From positions 1-5,211 of the forward strand of contig JAEDFX010000132.1 in the NCBI GenBank assembly GCA_016297805.1: DNA of 5,211 nt, read 5' to 3'. Under the pieces are notes generated by a model, which searched no databases, had not been told where the DNA came from, and saw only the letters and a program-made list of their open reading frames with translations. Each line of letters begins with the position of its first letter. The stretch's first letter is position 1. The position numbers and the translations under genes were made by a program. Shown here piece after piece: positions 1 to 5,211 of the stretch. This DNA is from Treponema sp. Its GTDB lineage: Bacteria; Spirochaetota; Spirochaetia; Treponematales; Treponemataceae.

Positions 1-51
1 TTGGAAGTGCCAACTAGCAGAAGCTGAGTGGAGACGCCATGGGCGTAGTCC
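1..51. other. Unassigned G/C-richer segment upstream of the operon
   Basis: This stretch is 57% G+C by count (29 of 51), clearly above the A/T-rich genes that follow. Forward frame 1 closes at a TGA at 25-27 and frame 3 at a TAG at 15-17. Frame 2 stays open to a TAG at 86-88, which would make a 28-residue tail ending inside the A/T-rich hairpin. None of the three peptides resembles a protein end that I recognise; in particular I see neither an FtsL nor an RsmH end, which could be expected upstream of ftsI. Bases 30-51 can fold: ACGCC (34-38) pairs with GGCGT (42-46) around ATG, with GGA (30-32) and TCC (49-51) outside. It may be the end of a truncated upstream gene or of an intergenic repeat; the window does not decide. 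Confidence 0.4.
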
Positions 52-119
52 AAAAATCCACCTATATATAGATATTTTGTCGATTTAGCATTATATTTAT
101 ATAAGGGTGGATTTTTTTT
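52..119 (+). promoter_or_regulatory. Long inverted repeat with T-run in the ftsI leader
   Basis: AAAAATCCACC at 52-62 is the exact reverse complement of GGTGGATTTTT at 106-116, giving an 11-bp perfect stem. The 43-base interior is A/T-rich and can extend the stem weakly: 63-68 pairs with 98-104 if A103 is bulged. Eight T residues (112-119) follow, as in an intrinsic terminator. The right arm also holds GGGTGGA, the only Shine-Dalgarno-like sequence before the TTG start at 122, so folding would hide the ribosome-binding site. Two readings are possible: a terminator for an upstream transcript, or an RNA structure limiting ftsI translation or read-through. The pairing is seen directly; the function is inferred. 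Confidence 0.6.
77..105 (+). promoter_or_regulatory. Possible sigma-70-type promoter for the operon
   Basis: TTGTCG (77-82) matches four of six bases of the -35 consensus. TATAAG (100-105) matches five of six of the -10 consensus. They are separated by an ideal 17 bases. Transcription would begin near 111-113, leaving a leader of only about 10 bases before the TTG codon and excluding most of the Shine-Dalgarno-like sequence. That is awkward for a non-ATG start. In DNA this A/T-rich, chance matches are common, so this is only a candidate. If it is not used, the operon is read from a promoter left of the window. Confidence 0.3.
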
Positions 120-121
120 AA

Positions 122-1999
122 TTGAATACTTTTTTTAAACCAAAGCAGACAATTTTCTTTTTTATCCTCTGTGGATTAGCAATATTTGCTCTTTTTGTAC
201 GTTATGCAAAGCTTGCCGTACAACCAGTTAAACCAATTGCTCAGGCAAAAACTACAGTAGAAAGAGGTTCCATTGTAGATCGTTCTGGTTTTCCATTAGC
301 AGTTCAGACAAATTTCTATCACGTAGGTGTTTCTATAAAAAATATTAAGGATAATGAAAAATTACAGCAACGGTTTGCTCAAGATGTAGCACCTGTTCTT
401 GATTTGAATATAGAAACTATCCTTACAACATTAAATACTAACCGAAGCTTTGTTTATTTAAAGAAGAAAATCCCACAGTCTACTTATGAATTATTGAAAG
501 AAATTACAGACTCAAAAAATTATAATTTCGTAAGCTATGAGAAGATTCCTGGACGTAACTATCCAAATCATTCTTTAGCTTCTCAGTTAATCGGCTACAT
601 GGGAGATGATGGAAAAGGACTTGCGGGAATTGAGTTTGCACAGCAATCTATCCTTGCACCTGAAATTTCTGCTGATTCTGATGAAATTCCCCAGGGCAGA
701 AATATCTTTTTGAGTATTGATGCAAATTTACAGTATAAGCTGGAGCAGGTTTGTAGCCGGGTAATGAAAGAAACTCAGGCTGAATGTATGATGCTTGTTG
801 CAGCTGATTCAAAAACCGGGGAAGTGCTGTCTTATATCAGTTTTCCTTCTGCTGATTTGAATGAATATGGAGCTTCATCTACTGAATCAAAGGTTGATTT
901 GCCTGCAATGACTGCTTATGAGCCTGGTTCAGTATTTAAGATTTTTACTGTTGGAATTGTTTATGATGAACACGGAATTTCTCCAAATGACAGTTTCCTT
1001 TGTGACGGAATGTATGAACGTCGACTTTCCAATGGTGAATCTGTAAGAATTAAATGTCTCGAACATCATGGTTGGTGTACTCCAAAGGATGGGTTGAGAT
1101 ATTCATGTAATGATGTACTTGGACAGATTAGTGACCGCATTACTGAAGATGAATTTATAACACGAATAAAAATGCTGGGGTTTGGTTTTAAAACCGGTGT
1201 AGAACTTCCTGGTGAAACTTCCGGTTCGGTAAAAGATACTACCAGCTCTTTATGGTCAGCTCGCTCAAAGCCAACGATTGCTATTGGACAGGAAATAAGT
1301 GTTTCTGCGCTTCAGATGGTACAAGCGGCAACAGCAATTGCTAACGGTGGAGTTCCTGTTAAGCTAACATTTATTCACAAGATTACAAATAAAGATGGAA
1401 CTACATATTTTGAACACGAACCCGAATTGAAAAATCGTGTTTTTGCAAAAAATACAGCTGATTATATTTTGAGCTGTATGGAAACTACCGCAAAAAATGG
1501 TACTGGTTCCCGGGCAAATTTGCGTGATGTGGATATTGGTGTAAAAACAGGTACTGCCCAGATGGCCGATAAAGTCCATGGTGGATATTCTGATACAGAC
1601 TTCCTCTCATCATGTATGGCTATTTTCCCTGTAGATGATCCACAGATTGTTTTGTACATAGTAGTAGAAAAAGCTAAGGGTGAAACTTATGGTGGTCGAA
1701 TTGTTGCTCCAGTAATTGGTGAAGCTGCTGATATTATTATTGATCATCTGGGAATGAGTCGTGGTGGTGCTGCATCTTTGGAACACAGTGGAGTTATAAA
1801 TCTTCCATCGTCATCAGGTGTAAGCTTAGGCGGAACAATTCCAGATTTTACTGGCCGTTCAAAAAAAGAGCTTTTACCATTAATGGAACGTACTGATATT
1901 AAACTTAATATAAATGGCAGTGGATGGGTAACAAGCCAGAATCCTGAACCTGGTACTCCTGTAACAGAAGGAATGGTAATTGAACTCAATCTGGAATAG
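122..1999 (+). CDS. ftsI: FtsI-type class B penicillin-binding protein (septal peptidoglycan transpeptidase) with PASTA domain
   Basis: A 625-residue class B PBP, anchored in the inner membrane, that would cross-link peptidoglycan at the division septum. Residues 1-9 are cytoplasmic, about 10-26 form one membrane segment, and RGSIVDRSG (48-56) is the usual start of the PBP dimerisation domain. The transpeptidase domain spans roughly 190-545 and carries all three serine-acyltransferase motifs: S270-V-F-K273 (in EPGSVFK, FtsI/SpoVD style rather than PBP2 style), S328-C-N330 and K475-T-G-T478, so it should be active. Residues about 571-625 form one PASTA domain (GTIPDFTG onward), joined by a Ser/Gly-rich linker. 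The TTG at 122 is chosen because a stop (119-121) lies immediately before it and no later start keeps the membrane anchor. The nearest Shine-Dalgarno-like sequence is GGGTGG at 105-110, which is weak. The 3' end overlaps the next gene by 20 bases. The family is secure; FtsI rather than another class B PBP is likely but not proved, since no other division-cluster gene is visible. Confidence 0.88.
   Translation: MNTFFKPKQTIFFFILCGLAIFALFVRYAKLAVQPVKPIAQAKTTVERGSIVDRSGFPLAVQTNFYHVGVSIKNIKDNEKLQQRFAQDVAPVLDLNIETILTTLNTNRSFVYLKKKIPQSTYELLKEITDSKNYNFVSYEKIPGRNYPNHSLASQLIGYMGDDGKGLAGIEFAQQSILAPEISADSDEIPQGRNIFLSIDANLQYKLEQVCSRVMKETQAECMMLVAADSKTGEVLSYISFPSADLNEYGASSTESKVDLPAMTAYEPGSVFKIFTVGIVYDEHGISPNDSFLCDGMYERRLSNGESVRIKCLEHHGWCTPKDGLRYSCNDVLGQISDRITEDEFITRIKMLGFGFKTGVELPGETSGSVKDTTSSLWSARSKPTIAIGQEISVSALQMVQAATAIANGGVPVKLTFIHKITNKDGTTYFEHEPELKNRVFAKNTADYILSCMETTAKNGTGSRANLRDVDIGVKTGTAQMADKVHGGYSDTDFLSSCMAIFPVDDPQIVLYIVVEKAKGETYGGRIVAPVIGEAADIIIDHLGMSRGGAASLEHSGVINLPSSSGVSLGGTIPDFTGRSKKELLPLMERTDIKLNINGSGWVTSQNPEPGTPVTEGMVIELNLE
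1966..1972 (+). promoter_or_regulatory. Ribosome-binding site that fixes the TTG start of the DUF115 gene
   Basis: AGAAGGA lies inside the last codons of ftsI, 7 bases before the TTG at 1980. It is the best Shine-Dalgarno match in the window. No in-frame ATG occurs in the first 100 codons of the downstream gene, so this site supports the TTG start and implies translational coupling to ftsI. Confidence 0.7.
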
Positions 2000-3572
2000 T
2001 AATTATTCAGCTTTTAGAAATCGTTTTCCTCAGTTAGCAGAATTACTACCATGTGATTCGATTCCAGTTATACCTGCAGGATGGCAAGTTTCTGAAGCAA
2101 AAAATGGGCAGTTTACTATAACAGAAAATGGAATACGTCTTCATTCATCTTACAATCCTCAGAGAGAAGCGGCTGGTGCTGTAGCTACATCTGAAGTGAA
2201 TTCAAAGTCCACAACTGTTTTTTATGGTTTTGGTTTAGGCTATCATCTTGTTGAATGGGCGAAAATTCACAAAGATAAAAAGCTTATTATAATAGAACCG
2301 GATGTGAATATATTTTTGTACTCCATGAGTATTCTGGATTGGACGGAAATTTTTTCAATCAATCAGCTTGTACTTGCAGTGGGATGTCCGGCTGAATCTG
2401 TGCTTCCTTTGATTGAATCTTCAGATAAGGTTAATATTGGTGAAACAGGAGTTTCGGATGCTTTTTATTTTGATATTCCTGCTTTTACTCGTCATGCTCA
2501 GAATTATTTTGATGTGGTAAAAACTCTTGTAAAGCGAAATCAACGTAAAAATGAAATAAATGCTGCAACCTTAAAAAAATTCGGTAAATTGTGGTGCAGA
2601 AACAGTATTAAAAATTTACAAGAAATGGTTCGGTTGAATGGAATCAAGACTCTAAAAGAAAAAACAGATTCTGAACTTCCATTTATGATTGTTGGGGCAG
2701 GGCCTTCGCTGGAAAAGATTCTACCATATTTGAAGGAACTCAAAGAAAGATGCGTAATTGTTTGTGTCGAGACTGCACTGAAAGCAATGCTGCGGATTGG
2801 AGTTGAACCTGATTTTATTATTCTGACAGATCCTCAGTTTTGGGCATACCGTCATATAGCTGGGCTATCCGCTCATGATTCAATTTTAATTACAGAAATT
2901 TCAACATATCCTGCAGTTTTTCGTTTTCCATGCAAGCAGATTTTACTCTGTGGCTCTCAGTTTCCAATCGGCCAGTACTTTGAACAGCAGCTGAGTTTAG
3001 ATTTAGGTGATTTAGGAACTGGAGGTTCTGTAGCCTCTTCTGCATGGAATTTTGCATGTTATTGTGGTGCAAAAAAAATTTATACTGCCGGATTGGATTT
3101 TGCATTTCCAAAAAATCAAACTCATATAAAAGGAAGTTCTGCAGAACAAACTTTTCATACAATTTCAAATAAACTGGCTGCCAGTGACAAATTTACAGCA
3201 AATGCACTGTATAGCGCTAATGCTGTTATGGGAAAAGATTACAACGGAACTCCAGTACTTACAGATAGTCGTATGAAAATGTTCAGCTGGTGGTTCGAAT
3301 CACGTCTGACCGCCTGTAAAGATGTTCAGACATACACCTTTACGCCTGAAGGACTTAATACACCAGGTATTCATCCAACATCCCTTTCAGACTTCCTCAA
3401 AAATGCACCATCCATGTCAGTCTTAAAAAAACAATTTTTTGAAAATCTTAATAATGCAACTGAAAATAAAAAAATCAGTAATGAAACCAATTCACTTTTT
3501 AATAAGTTGATGACCCAATTTCCAACACAAGATTTTGAAGAAAAATATTCATTTCTGAAACCTTATCTATAA
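1980..3572 (+). CDS. DUF115 / Maf-like protein (MptE-like fold; possible glycosyltransferase)
   Basis: A 530-residue protein with no signal peptide or membrane segment, so probably cytoplasmic. The N-terminal part carries YGFGLGYHL (82-90) and an acidic strand end IIIEPD (103-108), the pattern seen before the core of Maf flagellin-modification proteins. The DUF115 core begins near 234: VGAGPSLEK (238-246) is the glycine-rich nucleotide-binding-type loop, followed by EPDFIILTDPQ (276-286), GTGGSVASSAWNFA (346-359) and GAKKIYTAGLDFAF (363-376), then H382. The C-terminal 90 residues are Lys/Asn-rich and probably helical. Known relatives are Maf proteins, which help attach nonulosonic acids to flagellins, and archaeal MptE, a 6-hydroxymethylpterin pyrophosphokinase; neither role can be assigned from sequence alone. 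The TTG start at 1980 overlaps ftsI by 20 bases and has a strong Shine-Dalgarno, so the two are co-translated. Family call firm; substrate and role unknown. Confidence 0.82.
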   Translation: MNSIWNSNYSAFRNRFPQLAELLPCDSIPVIPAGWQVSEAKNGQFTITENGIRLHSSYNPQREAAGAVATSEVNSKSTTVFYGFGLGYHLVEWAKIHKDKKLIIIEPDVNIFLYSMSILDWTEIFSINQLVLAVGCPAESVLPLIESSDKVNIGETGVSDAFYFDIPAFTRHAQNYFDVVKTLVKRNQRKNEINAATLKKFGKLWCRNSIKNLQEMVRLNGIKTLKEKTDSELPFMIVGAGPSLEKILPYLKELKERCVIVCVETALKAMLRIGVEPDFIILTDPQFWAYRHIAGLSAHDSILITEISTYPAVFRFPCKQILLCGSQFPIGQYFEQQLSLDLGDLGTGGSVASSAWNFACYCGAKKIYTAGLDFAFPKNQTHIKGSSAEQTFHTISNKLAASDKFTANALYSANAVMGKDYNGTPVLTDSRMKMFSWWFESRLTACKDVQTYTFTPEGLNTPGIHPTSLSDFLKNAPSMSVLKKQFFENLNNATENKKISNETNSLFNKLMTQFPTQDFEEKYSFLKPYL

Positions 3573-3613
3573 AATCTTCTAATATCCAATAATTTTTTGC
3601 CGAAACTTATACT
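3573..3613 (+). other. Short A/T-rich gap with no clear ribosome-binding site
   Basis: The 41 bases between the DUF115 gene and the peptidase gene hold no hairpin followed by a T-run and no purine-rich Shine-Dalgarno sequence ahead of the ATG at 3614. A TATACT hexamer (3608-3613) abuts the start codon, but a promoter there would start inside the gene and no -35 element is correctly spaced. Continuous transcription from the upstream genes is the simplest reading. Confidence 0.45.
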
Positions 3614-4831
3614 ATGGAAATAATTAGTTACGTTCAGGCAAAACCACAAAAAAGAAGAATTAATCTGGCTGGATTACAGCCAAAACTTCGTGGAAGAAAC
3701 AGCAGAAATGCGGCAAAATCTGTTACTTATCAGCCTTTTTCACCAGAGCTTCGTACTTTTACAGCACAAAAAGTTCATAAATCAGTTTCTGTAAAAAGTT
3801 TCTTTAAAATTGTTGGAGCCGCACTTGATGAAGCTGGAGATTATATTTCCTCAAACGTAAAAAAAATCAGCATAGCAGTTATTTTCCTTTGTGCTATAAG
3901 CACCCTTGTATATGAGGGATTTCATTTAGCAAATCAGAAAACAAATTATACAGGTCCTCTGGCTTTACAAACTGGCGATCTTGATATTGAAAATCTGAAT
4001 AAGCTTATGTCGGCCTTTGCTCTTGAAGGAACAAATGATATTGACGAAAGCGGAAATATTCTTGATTCCCATGCAGCTGTTCAGCATTATACTCAGCCTG
4101 TAACATTTCAGACATATAAAGTACGTTCTGGTGATACAATCGGTGGAATCGCAAAGAAGTTTGGCCTTACAAATATTTCAACCTTGATTTCTGTAAATGA
4201 TATTGGAAATGTCCGTCAGCTGGCAGCAGGTCAGAAGCTTCGCATTCCTTCAATTGATGGAATTGTTTATACAGTTAAAGCCGGAGATTCTCTTAATTCA
4301 ATTATTCAAAAACATAAAGTTAAACTTGATGATGTTCTGGATGTAAATGATCTTACAACAGATACACTTACAAAAGGACAGCAGTTATTTTTGCCTGGAG
4401 TAGGATTGGATTCTAATACCCTTAAAAGTGCAATGGGTGATATGTTCAGAATGCCACTGGCTGCCAAGTTCCGCTGGAGTTCACCTTATGGCGAACGAAT
4501 CGATCCAATCGCAGGAGTAAAATCCTTCCATACAGGAACAGATATGGCTTGTCCAACAGGAACTCCAATTCTTGCCTCAATGAGTGGAAAAGTTACAGCC
4601 GCTGGAGTAAATCGTGTTTATGGAAATTATGTGATTATTGATCACGGAAACGGCTACCAGACTTTGTATGCTCACATGTCAAAAATCATTGCAACAAAAG
4701 GACAGTGGGTAAGTCAAGGCACCAGAATCGGTCTTGTTGGTTCAACAGGATATTCAACAGGACCACATTTGCATTTTACAGTTTACAAAAACGGAAAATT
4801 GATTAATCCAATGAGCGTATTAAACAAATAG
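3614..4831 (+). CDS. Membrane-anchored LysM/M23 peptidoglycan endopeptidase
   Basis: A 405-residue bitopic protein predicted to cut peptide cross-links of peptidoglycan in the periplasm. Residues 1-82 form an unusually long, basic cytoplasmic tail (KPQKRR at 10-15). One membrane segment follows at about 84-103, then a linker to about 166. Two LysM domains follow: about 167-212 (YKVRSGDTIGGIA) and about 219-261 (YTVKAGDSLNSII), which bind glycan strands. The C-terminal M23 (LytM/lysostaphin) domain covers about 287-400 with the whole metal site: H306 and D310 (HTGTD), H354 (YAHMS), and H385 and H387 (HLHF). All expected residues are present, unlike degenerate regulators such as EnvC or NlpD, so it should be an active zinc hydrolase. 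The ATG at 3614 has no good Shine-Dalgarno, but no later ATG precedes the membrane segment. It is read with ftsI, which suits a pairing of wall synthesis and cleavage at division or elongation. The cleaved bond and any activator are unknown. Confidence 0.9.
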   Translation: MEIISYVQAKPQKRRINLAGLQPKLRGRNSRNAAKSVTYQPFSPELRTFTAQKVHKSVSVKSFFKIVGAALDEAGDYISSNVKKISIAVIFLCAISTLVYEGFHLANQKTNYTGPLALQTGDLDIENLNKLMSAFALEGTNDIDESGNILDSHAAVQHYTQPVTFQTYKVRSGDTIGGIAKKFGLTNISTLISVNDIGNVRQLAAGQKLRIPSIDGIVYTVKAGDSLNSIIQKHKVKLDDVLDVNDLTTDTLTKGQQLFLPGVGLDSNTLKSAMGDMFRMPLAAKFRWSSPYGERIDPIAGVKSFHTGTDMACPTGTPILASMSGKVTAAGVNRVYGNYVIIDHGNGYQTLYAHMSKIIATKGQWVSQGTRIGLVGSTGYSTGPHLHFTVYKNGKLINPMSVLNK

Positions 4832-4834
4832 GGC

Positions 4835-4838
4835 AGGA
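4835..4838 (+). promoter_or_regulatory. Ribosome-binding site of the zinc-ribbon gene
   Basis: AGGA (within GCAGGAAC) lies 8 bases before the ATG at 4847, in the 15-base gap after the peptidase stop codon. It supports this start and co-transcription with the peptidase gene. Confidence 0.55.
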
Positions 4839-4846
4839 ACAAAAAG

Positions 4847-5083
4847 ATGTGTATTTGTGCAGGCTGCGGAAAATTGATTGAAAACAATTATTATTATTGT
4901 CCATGGTGTGGCTATTCAAGAGTAGCACAAGAAAAAGAAGATTCAATGGAACTTCGATTCAAGCAGTTGAAGGCTCGTCAGATAGAAGAACGCCAGAATA
5001 AAATTGCAGAACTCACAGAACGGCTTGATGATTTGGAAAAGGAACTGTCGATGCTGGTTCTGAGTGCCCAGATGGCAAGATAA
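4847..5083 (+). CDS. Small zinc-ribbon protein with C-terminal coiled coil, function unknown
   Basis: A 78-residue protein. Residues 1-24 form a treble-clef or zinc-ribbon type motif: C4-A-G-C7 and C18-P-W-C21, each followed by glycine (C-G-K and C-G-Y), with an extra C2. Such paired CxxC knuckles normally bind one structural zinc. Residues about 26-76 are rich in Glu, Lys, Gln, Arg and Leu, with no proline or glycine, and read as one long amphipathic helix, probably a coiled coil that would dimerise. There is no signal peptide or membrane segment, so it is expected in the cytoplasm. The start has a suitable ribosome-binding site and lies 15 bases after the peptidase gene, so it is probably the last gene of the operon. 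I do not recognise a named family. An adaptor role, or nucleic-acid or protein binding, is possible but unsupported. That it is a real gene is fairly secure from the motif, start signal and spacing. Confidence 0.72.
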   Translation: MCICAGCGKLIENNYYYCPWCGYSRVAQEKEDSMELRFKQLKARQIEERQNKIAELTERLDDLEKELSMLVLSAQMAR

Positions 5084-5108
5084 AAAAATATTGAGAGTGA
5101 TACACATG

Positions 5109-5211
5109 TGGTGGCTCCGGCAACATGCGTTGCCGTCGGCGGTTCCGCAGTTCGCTACGCTCTAAGTCCTCGCTACGCTGCGGTCTTCGCCTCCGGCGCT
5201 GCTCCATCGCC
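5109..5211. repeat. G/C-rich intergenic element, probably a dispersed repeat, cut by the window edge
   Basis: Composition changes abruptly about 25 bases after the last stop codon: 67 of the 100 bases at 5111-5210 are G or C. Internal structure is dense. CGGCAAC (5118-5124) and GTTGCCG (5129-5135) form a 7-bp hairpin with a 4-base loop. CCGCAG (5145-5150) pairs with CTGCGG (5178-5183), and GGCG (5138-5141) with CGCC (5188-5191) outside it, giving a second, larger hairpin. TCGCTACGCT occurs twice (5152-5161 and 5170-5179) and CTCCGGC twice (5115-5121 and 5191-5197). The style fits the REP/MITE-like G/C-rich elements scattered between genes in A/T-rich genomes, but only one copy is visible here. 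No T-run follows either hairpin, so it is not a standard intrinsic terminator. It continues past the window. Confidence 0.55.
5152..5179. repeat. 10-base direct repeat, two copies
   Basis: TCGCTACGCT is present at 5152-5161 and again at 5170-5179, an 18-base period with an 8-base spacer. Both copies lie within the larger G/C-rich hairpin, the second overlapping its right arm. It may be the internal unit of the dispersed element. Confidence 0.6.

Noticed and set aside
1..88. Tail of ftsL or rsmH, expected upstream of ftsI in many division clusters
   Set aside because: None of the three forward frames gives a peptide that resembles the end of either protein, and the longest open frame runs into the A/T-rich hairpin.
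1364..1989. Several short reverse-strand open frames opposite the ftsI 3' half
   Set aside because: They overlap each other and the transpeptidase and PASTA coding sequence, and none has a plausible protein character.
2890..3168. Reverse-strand open frame of 92 codons
   Set aside because: It lies wholly inside the DUF115 gene, opposite conserved core motifs. The peptide is Asn/Gln/Leu-rich with no domain.
3608..3613. TATACT as a -10 box for the LysM/M23 gene
   Set aside because: It touches the ATG, so transcription would start inside the gene. No -35 sequence stands at a normal distance, and no later start would keep the conserved layout with the basic tail.
5103..5110. CACATGTG palindrome after the last gene as an operator
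   Set aside because: Eight bases of palindrome downstream of a stop codon, with no promoter nearby and no second copy, is not enough to call a site.
5118..5135. The 7-bp hairpin as an intrinsic terminator of the operon
   Set aside because: The stem is strong but is followed by TCGGCGG rather than a T-run, so it does not fit rho-independent termination.
5013..5207. Reverse-strand open frame of 64 codons with an arginine-rich start
   Set aside because: Its first half is a translation of the G/C-rich repeat and its second half lies opposite the end of the zinc-ribbon gene. The composition is low-complexity and there is no recognisable domain.

Overview
The window looks like a piece of an A/T-rich spirochaete chromosome, most likely a host-associated Treponema. 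This is an inference from the combination of A/T-rich coding DNA, TTG start codons, a FtsI-type penicillin-binding protein with a single PASTA domain, a Maf/MptE-like (DUF115) protein of spirochaete type and a membrane-anchored LysM/M23 endopeptidase. No rRNA or marker gene is present to prove it.

Layout, all genes on the + strand. Positions 1-51 are G/C-richer (29 of 51 bases) and contain no gene I can assign. They may be the end of an upstream gene or of an intergenic element. Positions 52-116 form a long A/T-rich inverted repeat that ends in a T-run 2 bases before the first start codon and covers a possible promoter and the ribosome-binding site. Four genes follow in one tight run: ftsI (122-1999), a DUF115/Maf-like gene overlapping it by 20 bases (1980-3572), a LysM/M23 peptidase gene (3614-4831) after a 41-base gap, and a small zinc-ribbon/coiled-coil gene (4847-5083) after 15 bases. 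The last ~100 bases are an abrupt block of 67% G+C DNA with hairpins and a 10-base direct repeat. This looks like a dispersed intergenic repeat running off the window.

The operon as read: FtsI is the septal transpeptidase that cross-links peptidoglycan. The M23 protein is a bitopic hydrolase with two peptidoglycan-binding LysM domains and an apparently intact active site. The DUF115 protein sits between this synthase and hydrolase and is translationally coupled to ftsI. Its relatives include flagellin glycosylation factors (Maf) and archaeal pterin pyrophosphokinase (MptE), so its role here is open. The zinc-ribbon protein has no assigned function. I see no CRISPR array, tRNA, phage or insertion-sequence gene. 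The points most worth a second look are the leader hairpin over the ftsI start, the DUF115 gene in a cell-wall operon, the zinc-ribbon protein and the terminal G/C-rich repeat.
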